64,000 bases of DNA, from contig NZ_MQUC01000003.1 of assembly GCF_002994045.1 (NCBI RefSeq), positions 403,501 to 467,500 on the forward strand, read 5' to 3'. The DNA is from Nonlabens agnitus. GTDB lineage: Bacteria; Bacteroidota; Bacteroidia; Flavobacteriales; Flavobacteriaceae. The position numbers and the translations under genes are program-made. The notes beneath the pieces are model-generated. The model had not been told where the DNA came from. It searched no databases and saw only the letters and a list, made by a program, of their open reading frames with translations. Positions 37,681 to 47,369 of the stretch are shown in pieces; the stretch's first letter is position 1; each line of letters begins with the position of its first letter.

Positions 37681-38138
37681 AAACGATAACTGTATTTACC
37701 ATAGCCCTAATGGCATCTGTCAGTTCGATGGCACAAGTAGTGCGTACCAGTTACCAAGAGGTGCGCAGTGCCACAGATAAGATTGAAGCCATGGAAGTGT
37801 CATTCCTGACGCAAGAACTTGAACTCACCTCAGAAGAGGCGCAGAAATTCTGGCCCATTTTTAACGATATCAAGGAAGAGCGTAATGACTTGAAGATTAA
37901 AAAGAAAAAATTGATGTATGATATGGCTAAGAGCTTTAATACTATGTCCGTAGATCAAGCACAAGAATTTGTTGATGGCATGTTTGATATTGAAGCAGCC
38001 CTCAACGAGTCTAATTTTGAAGCGCGCAACAGAAAGATTATCAAAATCATAGGCCCAAAGAGATTTTTACAACTCAAAAAGGCTGAATATGAATTTAGAA
38101 AAAAGATATTGCAGGAATACCGCACTAGAGGCAGATAG
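37677..38138 (+). CDS. Spy/CpxP-like periplasmic protein
   Basis: 153 residues. Signal peptide 1-19 (SVSSMAQ). The mature part is one long helical region with LTSEEAQKFWPIFNDIKEER, like the LTxxQ repeats of Spy and CpxP but with LTSEEA. Spy-like proteins are periplasmic chaperones; in a sigma/anti-sigma unit this member might sense or relieve envelope stress. The start overlaps the anti-sigma stop (ATGA). A terminator follows. Confidence 0.85.
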   Translation: MKTITVFTIALMASVSSMAQVVRTSYQEVRSATDKIEAMEVSFLTQELELTSEEAQKFWPIFNDIKEERNDLKIKKKKLMYDMAKSFNTMSVDQAQEFVDGMFDIEAALNESNFEARNRKIIKIIGPKRFLQLKKAEYEFRKKILQEYRTRGR

Positions 38139-38183
38139 ATTCCGCAAAAGATTTTTAGTAATTAGTTTTGGTTAATGATGGTA

Positions 38184-38222
38184 ATTCCCTCGAGAACTCG
38201 TTCTTGAGGGATTTACTTTTTT
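38184..38222 (+). terminator. Terminator of the ECF sigma unit
   Basis: TCCCTCGAGAA and TTCTTGAGGGA form a stem with one bulge; a TTTACTTTTTT tract follows. Confidence 0.85.
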
Positions 38223-38239
38223 CAGAAGACCGTACCTAA

Positions 38240-38962
38240 CTATTCAGAAAGGTTTTTGACGTACTTTCTAAATTCTTCGTCGCTTATTTTATTGGTATTG
38301 TTTTTCTTGACCAGATACTCCATAAAAGGAGTGCCATCTCTTATCTCTACTATCATCACATCAATAAAGGTGCGCAAGCCTATCAACAAAATAACAGCCG
38401 CATGCTGCGCTCCAAAGCTGATAAAAAATCCAGATAAGATTACCACAAACTGTTGCACAAATATCCTGACGTACGGCGCAAACATCAGTTCTAGTCCACT
38501 AACTTCCAGATATCGCCCATTCCGCAGATAATTTTTATAAAATACCCAAAGGTTGTTTAAAATGATCGTACCCAGAATCCAACCTATATTGTCCATCGCA
38601 AGCACACGGGTGTAATTATCGACCAGTTCAAAACCACTACTGGTCCAGTTGGGATCTGAAATTTCCAGATAGGTAAAGGCAAACATGGATTGTATCGCTA
38701 CAAACATCCCATAATGAACGGTAAAGAAAGCCGCGAGAAAGAATTTACCATTAAGTTCCTTTTCCTCTTTTTTACGCGATAAAAGAATCTTGAATACATT
38801 AATAACACCTATCACAATCGTCTCCAAGAAATAGGAAAAGATTACTGTGATGGCACTCACAGATTCTAAAAAGTACAACAGCAGCACAAAAAGGCTGGAA
38901 AGATAAATATGGGTCGTTCGCTCATTGATCTTGAGCAATGGTTGCAGCACTCCTAAATTCAT
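38240..38962 (-). CDS. DUF6498-type membrane protein
   Basis: 240 residues with about six membrane helices. The segments ESVSAITVIFSYFLETIVIG and FFTVHYGMFVAIQSMFAF (with a membrane-embedded His) look like the DUF6498 family of Bacteroidota. The C-terminal 35 residues are charged and cytoplasmic (KKNNTNKISDEEFRKYV). The function is unknown. It stands alone and converges with the ECF unit. Confidence 0.78.
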   Translation of the reverse strand: MNLGVLQPLLKINERTTHIYLSSLFVLLLYFLESVSAITVIFSYFLETIVIGVINVFKILLSRKKEEKELNGKFFLAAFFTVHYGMFVAIQSMFAFTYLEISDPNWTSSGFELVDNYTRVLAMDNIGWILGTIILNNLWVFYKNYLRNGRYLEVSGLELMFAPYVRIFVQQFVVILSGFFISFGAQHAAVILLIGLRTFIDVMIVEIRDGTPFMEYLVKKNNTNKISDEEFRKYVKNLSE

Positions 38963-39010
38963 GCGACTAAAATATCCCTAAGGCCAATGAACATCTATAA
39001 GGCATTTGCC

Positions 39011-39637
39011 CTAATCCATCAGGTCACTCCAGTCACTATCGCTATTGATGGTAGAGCCATCATACTCCAGCGTCCAGCCGAAGCTTTCTGTCAGGACATA
39101 GATTTGTGATAACTCACTAAGCAGTCTATTCTGGGCATTGCCTACAACTTCACTCTTACTTATCTTACTTTTTAGGTCTTTGGTAATCTGAGTTTTGATC
39201 TTGTTAAAATCCTGGGCTTCAAATCTATTGGTGAGTCCATTATCCAGATTATAATAGGTGAGATCAGGGTCGATGTTGATCTCTGGCGGCGGAATGTTTA
39301 AAATCCTGATCGTTTTGGCATTCTCATCAATCTGGAAATTCATCTTTTTCAAGTCATACGCGATTTGAACTTTGGCGTTTGAAATGACCAGCGCTCGTTT
39401 CTGGCTACTGAAAAAATCCCAACCAAAAACTTTCGTATTCTCATAGGTATACACCTTGGCATAAGTAGCCTCAGTCACTACAAGCTTGCTCACGTTGCGC
39501 ACCTGTTTCTCAATCAAGGCCGTTTGAGTAATAAGGCGTTCGCGCTCGTCATTACGGCTGCTATAATAGCTGTACATAAGCACAATAATGATCGTGATGG
39601 CAACACCTATAAAGATATTTTTAAGTCTGCTATTCAT
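39011..39637 (-). CDS. DUF4230 protein, membrane-anchored
   Basis: 208 residues. An N-terminal membrane helix (about 8-26, IFIGVAITIIIVLMYSYY) and a DUF4230 domain with the KVFGWDFFSSQKRALVISNAKVQIAYDLKKM strand-rich core. The open frame runs upstream to 39808, but the extra part is a shadow of the GSCFA gene; ATG 39637 is the start and overlaps the GSCFA gene stop by four bases. The function is unknown. Confidence 0.85.
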   Translation of the reverse strand: MNSRLKNIFIGVAITIIIVLMYSYYSSRNDERERLITQTALIEKQVRNVSKLVVTEATYAKVYTYENTKVFGWDFFSSQKRALVISNAKVQIAYDLKKMNFQIDENAKTIRILNIPPPEINIDPDLTYYNLDNGLTNRFEAQDFNKIKTQITKDLKSKISKSEVVGNAQNRLLSELSQIYVLTESFGWTLEYDGSTINSDSDWSDLMD

Positions 39638-40548
39638 AGTTGTAGATAGGGAAATTTTGAAAGTAGCTGTCGGCGTGATTGCTCCACATGTAAGGCATGC
39701 GCCTCGATGTCTTTGGGTTTGTGGCCGGCTAACTTTTGGTGTTTTTCGATGGCTTTTATAGCGTTCACTGTGTTTTGGTGAAGTACGCTTTCGCGAAAGC
39801 GTAACCACACATAATCCACAGCGGTTGCATTAGGATGTATCATGTCACTGGCATAGAAACGGTAATCGCGCAATTCATCCATCAGGATTTCATAGGCAGG
39901 AAAATAATAAGGATCGCGACCGTCGCAGGATTGCTGGATGGCTTCATGAAGTCGCGCTTTGCTGCGGGCATTCTCTACCATTCCATCCTTAGTATGACGT
40001 ACGGGCGATAAGGTGTATATCAATTGCGCTGCCGGATTGACCTTTTTGATCAGGAACTCGATGCGCTGTAAGGCCTCTTCCATCTCACGTATGCTCAACA
40101 ACCTCTTGCTAAATAACTTTTGCGGTTGCTGGTGGCAATTGGCCACTATCTGTCCTGTTTTTTGAAGTTCGTAGATCCAGGCTGTCCCCAAAGTTAGGAT
40201 GACATGAGAAGCTTTTTCTAAATGCTTCTTTAGTACCTGGCCGGCATCTTGCAGTTGAATCAAAACTTCACTTGCATTAGCTGCATTCAAATCCGAATGT
40301 GCGAGGTAGCTGAAGTTGCCGTTCACATCGTCCATACTGAAATCCCCATAAATGGATTTCTTCATCAACAGCATCAAACTATATGGATTAAATATGACCC
40401 CAAAAGGGTTGACCAACGCCTTGAAACCATAATGGGAAAGTTTGTCGCATATGTTTTGGGAAAAGCAACTGCCCATGAGCACCACGCGGTCATGATGATC
40501 CAGCGGCTTTTTGATCGTCTCAATCTCAAAATGTGTGGTGAATTTCAT
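39634..40548 (-). CDS. GSCFA-domain protein
   Basis: 304 residues, cytoplasmic. The GSCFA signature is present as MGSCFSQNICDKL near residue 26, followed by VNPFGVIFNPYS and YTLSPVRHTKDG, as in this SGNH-hydrolase-like family. Ser/Asp/His residues look intact (DMIHPNATAVDYVW contains the likely Asp-x-x-His). It may be an esterase or acyltransferase; the substrate is unknown. A palindrome copy encodes RFRES, the only copy in this frame. Confidence 0.88.
   Translation of the reverse strand: MKFTTHFEIETIKKPLDHHDRVVLMGSCFSQNICDKLSHYGFKALVNPFGVIFNPYSLMLLMKKSIYGDFSMDDVNGNFSYLAHSDLNAANASEVLIQLQDAGQVLKKHLEKASHVILTLGTAWIYELQKTGQIVANCHQQPQKLFSKRLLSIREMEEALQRIEFLIKKVNPAAQLIYTLSPVRHTKDGMVENARSKARLHEAIQQSCDGRDPYYFPAYEILMDELRDYRFYASDMIHPNATAVDYVWLRFRESVLHQNTVNAIKAIEKHQKLAGHKPKDIEAHALHVEQSRRQLLSKFPYLQL
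39786..39801. repeat. 16-bp palindrome, copy 10
   Basis: Exact copy within the GSCFA gene, read as RFRES on the minus strand (VWLRFRESVL), six to seven residues after the catalytic-type His motif. Confidence 0.95.
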
Positions 40549-40613
40549 AGAATACCAAATGTAATCAAACGACTGCCAGTCGATGTTATGGTAATTCTAA
40601 ACTAATTGATGAC

Positions 40614-40895
40614 TTAGGTCATTAATTCAAACAGCAGGTAACCTAACAACGGAGCACCCAGAATAGTTATCAACAGAATTTTCAATCTGCGGCGCTTTTC
40701 TTTTTGTGCCTTGATCTGAAAGGCAGCTTTAGCCGCTGCAATCTGTTCTGGTGTGTGTTGAGGTGTTTTACTGGTATCGTTATTATACAGTGCTCCAGCC
40801 TGTGTTCCTGCCATGGATGTATCGCTGGTCTTGCGACGTCTGGCGTTGTTTTTCATCGCCGTGATCATGGCTTGTATGCTACCTGCGCTGCTCAT
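40614..40895 (-). CDS. Small basic tail-anchored protein, paralogue A
   Basis: 93 residues. A polar N-terminus rich in Ser, Thr and Ala, then TPEQIAAAKAAFQIKAQKEK, a basic patch (KEKRRRLK) and one C-terminal membrane helix (about 73-91). It matches the neighbouring 98-residue protein in order of parts and in the T-x-E-Q-...-K...F pattern before the basic patch. Function unknown. No signal peptide: the C-terminal helix suggests insertion with most of the protein in the cytoplasm. Confidence 0.68.
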   Translation of the reverse strand: MSSAGSIQAMITAMKNNARRRKTSDTSMAGTQAGALYNNDTSKTPQHTPEQIAAAKAAFQIKAQKEKRRRLKILLITILGAPLLGYLLFELMT

Positions 40896-40898
40896 ATA

Positions 40899-41195
40899 TC
40901 AAGATTTAACGCCGTACATAAATATGCTGTGCATCAACCATAATGTCGCTGGTAAAGAAATTACAACAATTAAAATGATCCAAATGTTTCTACGCTTTCG
41001 TTTTGCGATTTCTCTTTGGAACTTTTTTTTGTGATTTTCAACCTGTTCCTTTGTAAAAACCGGCATTTCAGAGTTCTCTTTGAACGGAGATCGTTTACCC
41101 ATCAAAATGTCTTTCTTGTAATCAGACCTGCGTTGCTCTGATCGAGCTTTGATGTTATCTATTTTTCTTAGAATATGTGTCGCAGTGGTTGCCAT
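40899..41195 (-). CDS. Small basic tail-anchored protein, paralogue B
   Basis: 98 residues. A charged, helical N-terminal part, FTKEQVENHKKKFQREIAKRKRR, then a membrane helix (about 70-90). It looks like a diverged tandem duplicate of the downstream gene three bases away. Both precede nothing recognisable; the upstream neighbour on the same strand is the RDD protein gene. Confidence 0.68.
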   Translation of the reverse strand: MATTATHILRKIDNIKARSEQRRSDYKKDILMGKRSPFKENSEMPVFTKEQVENHKKKFQREIAKRKRRNIWIILIVVISLPATLWLMHSIFMYGVKS

Positions 41196-41245
41196 AACTA
41201 TATGTAGGAAAAACTCTTGTTTTGTTACATAATAACGAGCATTAT

Positions 41246-41812
41246 CTAACTCTCCACCACATACGTCTTGGCAATACGATCATGAATCGCTCTCCAGTAG
41301 GGTTGATCCATCAGTAGAGCGATCAATTCGACAAAAGTAATAAGTACCGAGATTCCAGAAATGATGTTGATCATGGGATAACGTGCCACCATCTCAGTAC
41401 TGAAATCAAAGTAGCTCTCCATGCTCAATAAATAGCTGTCATTGAAGATAAAATAGTATACCGGCAGTAGGATAAGATTTTTACTTATGGTGAAAACGCT
41501 GCGCAAAATCGCCTGAGCAGCATTGATCTTACCACCGTCATAATCCACTACTTTGATATATAAAATCATCTTTCCCCAAGTGGCTCCATACAATCCCTCA
41601 AGAATAGGTTTATAAGCCATTGTAATAATGCATATTAAGAGATATAACCAAAAGCTTCTTGGGTAAGCCAGATTATAAAAATCTACCATTGCGGCAGGAA
41701 CAATCAAAAACAAAACATCCAGCAAATACGCACCCAATCGCGGGCCGAATCCCTTAAAAACAAGGCTGGTTTCCTGCTGCTCTTCTGCTTTTATGAATGG
41801 ATCATTTTGCAC
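41246..41812 (-). CDS. RDD family membrane protein (GTG start)
   Basis: 188 residues with four hydrophobic segments in an RDD domain: GFGPRLGAYLLDVLFL is the usual Arg-Asp signature (R25, D32), and GATWGKMILYIKVVDYDGG is the second conserved block. No ATG fits; a stop codon lies a few codons upstream, so GTG 41812 is the start. It lies 9 bases after the alaS stop. The role is unknown. Confidence 0.82.
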   Translation of the reverse strand: MQNDPFIKAEEQQETSLVFKGFGPRLGAYLLDVLFLIVPAAMVDFYNLAYPRSFWLYLLICIITMAYKPILEGLYGATWGKMILYIKVVDYDGGKINAAQAILRSVFTISKNLILLPVYYFIFNDSYLLSMESYFDFSTEMVARYPMINIISGISVLITFVELIALLMDQPYWRAIHDRIAKTYVVES

Positions 41813-41821
41813 AATGCACTT

Positions 41822-44443
41822 TTATAAATAATCCTTTGCTGCTTCCAATGCCTTATCAATCCCTTGCGGATTCTTTCCGCCAGCTGTGGCAAAATGTGGC
41901 TGTCCACCGCCGCCGCCTTGAATGTGCTTGCCCAGTTCGCGAACGATCTGACCAGCATTAAGTTTTTTGTCTTCTACCAGATTCTTACTAATAATGACGG
42001 TAAGTGTGGCTTTATCGTCAGCATTAGATCCCAAGATCATAAATAAATTCTCCATCTCGCGCTCGATTTCAAAAGCCAGGTCTTTGATGGATTTAGTATC
42101 AAGATCGGTGGCAGCGGCAATGAAATTCACACCGTTGACCTCTTGAGCCGATGCGATCAAATCACCTTTTAGGTTTCCAGCTTTTGCCTTTAGCAACTGC
42201 TCGATTTCTTTTTTAAGAGCTGCATTTTCATCTTGCAATGCTTGTACGGATTCTGCCGGATTTTGAGCCGTAGATTTTAAGATGCTTTTGATCTCTTCCA
42301 GGGTTTCATCCTGTTGTTCAAAGTATTTTAAGACGGCGTCGCCAGTGATTGCCTCGATACGACGTATACCTGCGGCAACGGCGCTTTCGCTTTTGATTTT
42401 AAAGTGCCAGACATCTGCCGTGTTTTTCACATGTGTACCACCACAAAGTTCATGGCTGGCACCAAACTTAATGGTGCGCACCACATCGCCATATTTTTCA
42501 CCAAACAATCCTATCGCACCATCTTGAATGGCATCTTCATACGTGTTATTTCGGTTTTCTTCCAGTTCAAGGTGTTCTGCGATACGAGCGTTGACAAATT
42601 GTTCTACCTGATCAATTTCCTCAGGAGTCATTTTGGCAAAGTGTGAAAAGTCAAATCGCAAGGACGCACTGCGCACCATGGATCCTTTCTGTTCTACATG
42701 AGTTCCCAAAATCTTGCGTAGGGCTTGATGCAATAGGTGAGTAGCCGTATGGTTTGCAGCACTACGCTGACGTTGTCGCGCATCTACCACAGCTTTGTGA
42801 CGCTCCTTTACTTCCTTAGGTAGGTTTTTTGTGATATGTACGGTTTGTCCGTTTTCCTTTTTAGTATCTACAATATATACGGTATCACCATCAGCACTTT
42901 GTAAATAACCCTTATCACCAGTCTGTCCACCGCTTTCTCCATAAAATGGTGTCATATTAAACACCAGTTGATATAGATCACCATCCTTTTTAGAGGTGAC
43001 TTTTCTGTATTTAGAGATAAAGACGTCTGCCTCGAGGCGGTCGTACCCTATAAATTCTTGAGTGTCGTCAGATCTTAGTTCAGTCCAGTCTGTAGCAGAT
43101 GTGGCACTGGCAGCTCGAGAACGATCTTTTTGTTCCTGCATGGCTTTGTCAAAACCTTTTTCGTCAAGCTCCATTCCTTTTTCACGCAGGATAAGTGCGG
43201 TCAAATCTATAGGAAAGCCAAAGGTGTCGTAGAGTTCAAAAGCTTTGGATCCTTCAATGGCATTTTGAGAGTTCGCTTTCGCGGAAGCGATCATAGAATC
43301 CAATAATATGAGTCCTTGATCCAATGTTCTCAAGAAAGATTGCTCTTCTTCTTTTATGACATTAATGATCAAATCTTGCTGTGCCTTCAACTCTGGAAAG
43401 GCATCGCCCATTTGATGGGCCAGCGTGGTCGCCAGTTTAAAAATAAAAGGCTCCTTTTTATCAAGATAAGTGAATCCATAACGTATCGCACGTCTCAAGA
43501 TCCTGCGTATCACATAACCGGCACCCGTATTGGACGGCAATTGACCGTCTGCAATAGAGAACGAGACGGCACGCACATGGTCTGCAATGACACGTATGGC
43601 GATATCTTCCTGCTCGGTTTTGCCATAGGAGTGACCTGTGATGGTTTCTATCTCGTTGATGAGCGGTTGGAACACGTCTGTATCATAATTGGATTGCTTG
43701 TTTTGCAATACCATGGCTAGGCGCTCAAAGCCCATTCCCGTATCCACGTGTTGCGCCGGTAGGTTTTTAAGGGAACCATCTGCCATGCGGTTGTATTGCA
43801 TGAAAACTAGGTTCCAGATTTCCACAACTTGTGGATGGTCTGCATTGACCAGCGTCGCGCCATCTACTTTTGCCTTTTCGGCATCGCTGCGTATGTCCAC
43901 ATGAATTTCAGAACAAGGACCACATGGGCCTTGATCACCCATTTCCCAGAAGTTGTCCTTCTTGTTACCGTTTAGAATTCGGTCTTTATCAATAAGTTCT
44001 GCCCAGAAATCATAGGCCTCTGTATCGCGCTCCAGATTTTCTGACGCGTCACCTTCAAAAATGGTCACGTAAAGGCAATCTTTATCGATGCCGTAAACGT
44101 CTACCAAAAGTTCCCAAGCCCAGGCAATCGCTTCTTTTTTAAAGTAATCGCCAAAACTCCAGTTCCCCAACATCTCAAACATGGTGTGGTGATAGGTATC
44201 CACACCAACTTCTTCCAGGTCGTTATGCTTACCACTCACGCGCAGGCACTTTTGGGTATCTGTCACCCTATTGTTTTTGGGATCTGATATACCTAGAAAA
44301 TATTCCTTGAACTGGTTCATTCCAGCATTGGTAAACATGAGTGTTGGGTCATTCTTGATGACCATGGGCGCACTGGCCACAATCTCGTGTTGCTTGTTCT
44401 TGAAAAAATCTAGGAATGTTTGTCGTATCTGTTGTGACTTCAT
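41822..44443 (-). CDS. alaS: Alanyl-tRNA synthetase
   Basis: 873 residues, normal for the family. Class II aminoacylation domain, editing domain with HTATHLLHQ and CGGTH zinc/metal site, and a C-terminal C-Ala part with the glycine-rich [15 protein letters not shown] one-mismatch palindrome copy in the middle domain encodes ASAKA near residue 388; the aligned region is a helix between anticodon-recognition segments. The gene is followed closely by the RDD gene. Confidence 0.97.
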   Translation of the reverse strand: MKSQQIRQTFLDFFKNKQHEIVASAPMVIKNDPTLMFTNAGMNQFKEYFLGISDPKNNRVTDTQKCLRVSGKHNDLEEVGVDTYHHTMFEMLGNWSFGDYFKKEAIAWAWELLVDVYGIDKDCLYVTIFEGDASENLERDTEAYDFWAELIDKDRILNGNKKDNFWEMGDQGPCGPCSEIHVDIRSDAEKAKVDGATLVNADHPQVVEIWNLVFMQYNRMADGSLKNLPAQHVDTGMGFERLAMVLQNKQSNYDTDVFQPLINEIETITGHSYGKTEQEDIAIRVIADHVRAVSFSIADGQLPSNTGAGYVIRRILRRAIRYGFTYLDKKEPFIFKLATTLAHQMGDAFPELKAQQDLIINVIKEEEQSFLRTLDQGLILLDSMIASAKANSQNAIEGSKAFELYDTFGFPIDLTALILREKGMELDEKGFDKAMQEQKDRSRAASATSATDWTELRSDDTQEFIGYDRLEADVFISKYRKVTSKKDGDLYQLVFNMTPFYGESGGQTGDKGYLQSADGDTVYIVDTKKENGQTVHITKNLPKEVKERHKAVVDARQRQRSAANHTATHLLHQALRKILGTHVEQKGSMVRSASLRFDFSHFAKMTPEEIDQVEQFVNARIAEHLELEENRNNTYEDAIQDGAIGLFGEKYGDVVRTIKFGASHELCGGTHVKNTADVWHFKIKSESAVAAGIRRIEAITGDAVLKYFEQQDETLEEIKSILKSTAQNPAESVQALQDENAALKKEIEQLLKAKAGNLKGDLIASAQEVNGVNFIAAATDLDTKSIKDLAFEIEREMENLFMILGSNADDKATLTVIISKNLVEDKKLNAGQIVRELGKHIQGGGGGQPHFATAGGKNPQGIDKALEAAKDYL
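43274..43289. repeat. 16-bp palindrome, copy 11 (one mismatch)
   Basis: CGCTTTCGCGGAAGCG, one base off, in alaS; read as ASAKA on the minus strand. The change makes a Phe to Ser codon. Confidence 0.9.
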
Positions 44444-44517
44444 TATGGCGTCTGTCCTGCGGTTAATTACAATTTCTTACTTTTGTCCTCGTTGTTTATG
44501 GGATTGAAGGTGAGTTC

Positions 44518-44533
44518 GCTTTCGCGAAAGCGT
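44518..44533. repeat. 16-bp palindrome, copy 12
   Basis: Exact copy between the divergent alaS and M23 peptidase genes. Confidence 0.95.
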
Positions 44534-44602
44534 AACAAAATCAGTCCTTCTGCGTCTTGTTTAAGTAGCAGAAAACACGGCAAAAATAGCACTTTATAAC
44601 GT

Positions 44603-45583
44603 ATGGCAAAGGTTAAGTACTACTACGATCAAGAAACACTTTCTTACCAAAAAGTAGAGCGCCGCAAGCGCAAAATCTTTGGTAATGTGGCTCTTTTTAT
44701 CTTTTCCAGCTGTCTAGTAGGCTTTCTTCTTTATTTATATGCCGGTAAGGTGTACGATTCTCCAGAGCTGCGCAGCGCTAAGCGTGACAAGAAATTTGTG
44801 GAGATGCAAATGGAAAGTATGGAAGAAGAAATCGCCCAACTTACTGCCGTTATTGAAGAAGTTGAGGAACGCGACAACAGCATCTACCGCATTTATTTTG
44901 ACGCCAACCCAATTACCGAAGAGCAGCGCCAGGCAGGTTTTGGTGGAGTGAACCGCTATAAGAATTATGAAGGATATTCCAACAGCGACAAAGTCATCGC
45001 GCTTAAGGAATCTATAGACAAGCTTAAAAAACGTACTGCGATCCAAAGCAAGTCTTTGGATGAAATCGCTGTACTCGCTAAAGACAAAGAAAAACTACTC
45101 GCTAGTATTCCAGCGATCCAGCCAGTGCGTAACCAGGATCTGACGCGCATGGCCAGTGGTTACGGTTATCGTACAGATCCTTTTAACAAGACCAGAAAGT
45201 TTCATTATGGTATGGATTTTACCGCACCACGCGGTACGCCTGTTTTTGCCAGTGGTGATGGCGTCGTGGAGCGCGCAGATGCCAATAGCGCTGGTTATGG
45301 TAATCACATACGCATTGATCACGGTTATGGATATGTTTCCCTTTATGCGCATTTGCGACAGCGTAATCCTTATAATGTCAAAGTAGGGCAAAAGGTTAAG
45401 CGTGGCGACATCATAGGTTATGTAGGTTCTACAGGTCGTTCCCAGGCACCGCACTTGCATTATGAAGTATTTAAGGATAATGAACGTATCAATCCTATCA
45501 ACTTCTATTACGGTTCCCTAACTCCAGAAGAGTTCAATGAACTGCTTAAGAAATCGCAACAGGAAAACATTTCTCTGGACTAA
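44603..45583 (+). CDS. M23 (LytM-type) metallopeptidase, membrane-anchored
   Basis: 326 residues. One membrane helix (about 28-46), a helical coiled-coil part (about 55-165), and a C-terminal M23 domain: FHYGMDFTAPRGTPV (first His and Asp), VSLYAHLRQ and APHLHYEVF (zinc and catalytic His). It should cut or remodel peptidoglycan peptides at the inner membrane. Its TAATG junction with the MerR gene suggests translational coupling. Confidence 0.95.
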   Translation: MAKVKYYYDQETLSYQKVERRKRKIFGNVALFIFSSCLVGFLLYLYAGKVYDSPELRSAKRDKKFVEMQMESMEEEIAQLTAVIEEVEERDNSIYRIYFDANPITEEQRQAGFGGVNRYKNYEGYSNSDKVIALKESIDKLKKRTAIQSKSLDEIAVLAKDKEKLLASIPAIQPVRNQDLTRMASGYGYRTDPFNKTRKFHYGMDFTAPRGTPVFASGDGVVERADANSAGYGNHIRIDHGYGYVSLYAHLRQRNPYNVKVGQKVKRGDIIGYVGSTGRSQAPHLHYEVFKDNERINPINFYYGSLTPEEFNELLKKSQQENISLD

Positions 45584-45909
45584 TGCATGTTGATCTACCA
45601 GAGAAGCTGTACTACACCATGGGCGAGGTGACTAAGGCATTTGATGTCAACCCGTCGTTGATTCGGTTTTGGGAAAAGGAATTTGATATTCTGCAGCCTA
45701 AAAAGAATGCACGTGGCAATCGTAAATTCTCACAAGCTGACGTAAAGAACCTGCAAACCATTTACCATCTGGTGAAGGAACGCGGTTTCACGTTGGAAGG
45801 TGCTCGTGATTACATGAAAACCCATAAGGAAGATCTAAGCCATCTGGAAATCATCAAGAAACTTGAGTTTGTAAAAGCAGAACTGCTTAAAATCAAGAAC
45901 AGTTTATAA
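45583..45909 (+). CDS. MerR family transcriptional regulator
   Basis: 108 residues. MerR helix-turn-helix at residues 11-50 (YTMGEVTKAFDVNPSLIRFWEKEF) and the wing (KKNARGNRKFSQADV), then a dimerisation helix. It lacks an effector domain. The start overlaps the M23 stop by one base. The regulon is unknown. The end overlaps the convergent outer-membrane gene by six bases. Confidence 0.92.
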   Translation: MHVDLPEKLYYTMGEVTKAFDVNPSLIRFWEKEFDILQPKKNARGNRKFSQADVKNLQTIYHLVKERGFTLEGARDYMKTHKEDLSHLEIIKKLEFVKAELLKIKNSL

Positions 45910-46725
45910 AAACGTTTTATAAACCAGTCCAATATTGACCGCAGGTCCTAAACCTACATTTCTACCATTGAATGTATAAGCCGTATTTACAAAGGCACCA
46001 GCTCGCAAACCAAATGGTTTGTAAAAAGTAATGCCAGCTCTTAAGAAATCGACTTCAAGTTCCCTAAAGTTGTTGGGCGCTGGAAAACCACGATAATCTC
46101 TACCATTAAGCGAATTTTGATAATCGATGAAAGCATCGATGTAATAGCTGGATTTTGCGACTCCTAATTTCAGACTTGCCGTATTGGAATCTGGCGTAGG
46201 ATTTAATGTTGGAGTATAGCCAGCTTGGGCAGTGGCAAACCAGCCATTTGCTTTTTGAACATGAAGTAATGCTCGCAAAGGAAATCTCGTCGCTCGCTGG
46301 CCTATGGCATTGAGACCTTCGGTTTCATAATCGGTTAAAGGAAACGCGATTCCGCCAGCGATGGTGGTAGATAGTTCGTACTGATTGGTTTTGTGTTCAA
46401 CTGCCTTGAATTTGGTGATGAATCGAGCATCTTGCAATCCAGCTTCTTGGTCGCTTTTGACATAGGCCGCTGCCAGATTCAATTCCCATCGATCTGTCAA
46501 TCCGTAGGCAAGAAACGTATTGACATTCAAAAATGATTTTTCCAGATCCAATTCATTTTTACCGGCCAGATAAGTTGGGTTGTCTTCATAACCAGCACCT
46601 AAAACTGCGGTCAACTTGCCAGCACCGTTATAAAATCCATCCACAAGGCCTTGTGCACTTGCTTTTGAGAAGATGCTCAGACCTAAAAAGGCGATGAATA
46701 AAATGGTTATGCTGGTTGTTTTCAT
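45904..46725 (-). CDS. Outer-membrane beta-barrel protein
   Basis: 273 residues. Signal peptide 1-24 (FSKASAQ), then alternating-pattern strands throughout and a C-terminal aromatic ending (GLVYKTFL). It resembles short transporter-like or OmpW-like barrels of Bacteroidota; I cannot name a family. It shares a 163-base divergent region with the DUF2141 gene. Confidence 0.78.
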   Translation of the reverse strand: MKTTSITILFIAFLGLSIFSKASAQGLVDGFYNGAGKLTAVLGAGYEDNPTYLAGKNELDLEKSFLNVNTFLAYGLTDRWELNLAAAYVKSDQEAGLQDARFITKFKAVEHKTNQYELSTTIAGGIAFPLTDYETEGLNAIGQRATRFPLRALLHVQKANGWFATAQAGYTPTLNPTPDSNTASLKLGVAKSSYYIDAFIDYQNSLNGRDYRGFPAPNNFRELEVDFLRAGITFYKPFGLRAGAFVNTAYTFNGRNVGLGPAVNIGLVYKTFL

Positions 46726-46888
46726 AAAAGGTATCCCATCAACATACGAACAAAATGGTGGCTGGTTTTCTGGTTTTCAGGTAAAAGTTACAATTCAGGA
46801 TGTAATAATGACAGTTGGGTAGGAACAAGTTTTGAAATGCGCGATGTCGGCGCATATTTGAATCAACAAACAATCTAAAACACCACTT

Positions 46889-47317
46889 ATGAAAACGCTT
46901 ATGACCACTTTAGTTCTTATTCTTATTTCCGCTTTCGCGAAAGCGCAAACACTACCATCAATAGTAGAAACCTATACCATCACGGTAAACGTAGACAATG
47001 CTCGCAATGACAACGGCGAGATGATTTTCTCTTTGAGTACCAAAGACCAGTTTATGAAAGCCGCACCGTTAATGGCAGCAAGCAGCTCGATAAAAGACGG
47101 CGTCGCTTCAGTTACTTTTGAAAATGTACCAAAAGGAGAATATGCCATCATCGTGTTGCAAGATCTTAACGGGAACAAACAAATGGATTTTGAAGTGAAT
47201 GGAATGCCTAAGGAATCTTATGGCGTGAGCAATAATGTGATGAGTTATGGACCGCCAACCTGGGCAGAAGCCAAGTTTGAAGTTACTGAAAACACTACAC
47301 TACGAATCGCGATCTAG
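46889..47317 (+). CDS. DUF2141 secreted protein
   Basis: 142 residues. Signal peptide 1-20 ends AFAKAQ, and AFAKA is encoded by a palindrome copy. The mature domain is a DUF2141 beta-sandwich: FENVPKGEYAIIVLQDLNGNKQMDF and SNNVMSYGPPTWAEAKFEV are characteristic. Function unknown; members are periplasmic or extracellular. A bidirectional terminator follows. Confidence 0.9.
   Translation: MKTLMTTLVLILISAFAKAQTLPSIVETYTITVNVDNARNDNGEMIFSLSTKDQFMKAAPLMAASSSIKDGVASVTFENVPKGEYAIIVLQDLNGNKQMDFEVNGMPKESYGVSNNVMSYGPPTWAEAKFEVTENTTLRIAI
46930..46945. repeat. 16-bp palindrome, copy 13
   Basis: Exact copy coding the end of the DUF2141 signal peptide (AFAKA before Gln). Confidence 0.95.
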
Positions 47318-47334
47318 ATTCTGGATTTCTTATC

Positions 47335-47369
47335 AAAACGTCCTGATGTCTATAATGTCAGGACGTTTT
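47335..47369. terminator. Bidirectional terminator
   Basis: AAAACGTCCTGA (47335-47346) and TCAGGACGTTTT (47358-47369) form a 12-bp stem with A/T-rich ends. It serves the DUF2141 gene and, on the minus strand, the oxidoreductase gene, whose stop overlaps it by one base. Confidence 0.9.

Noticed and set aside
39638..39808. N-terminal extension of the DUF4230 frame containing LSRKR
   Set aside because: It is a shadow of the GSCFA gene in another frame; the membrane-anchored protein starts at 39637.
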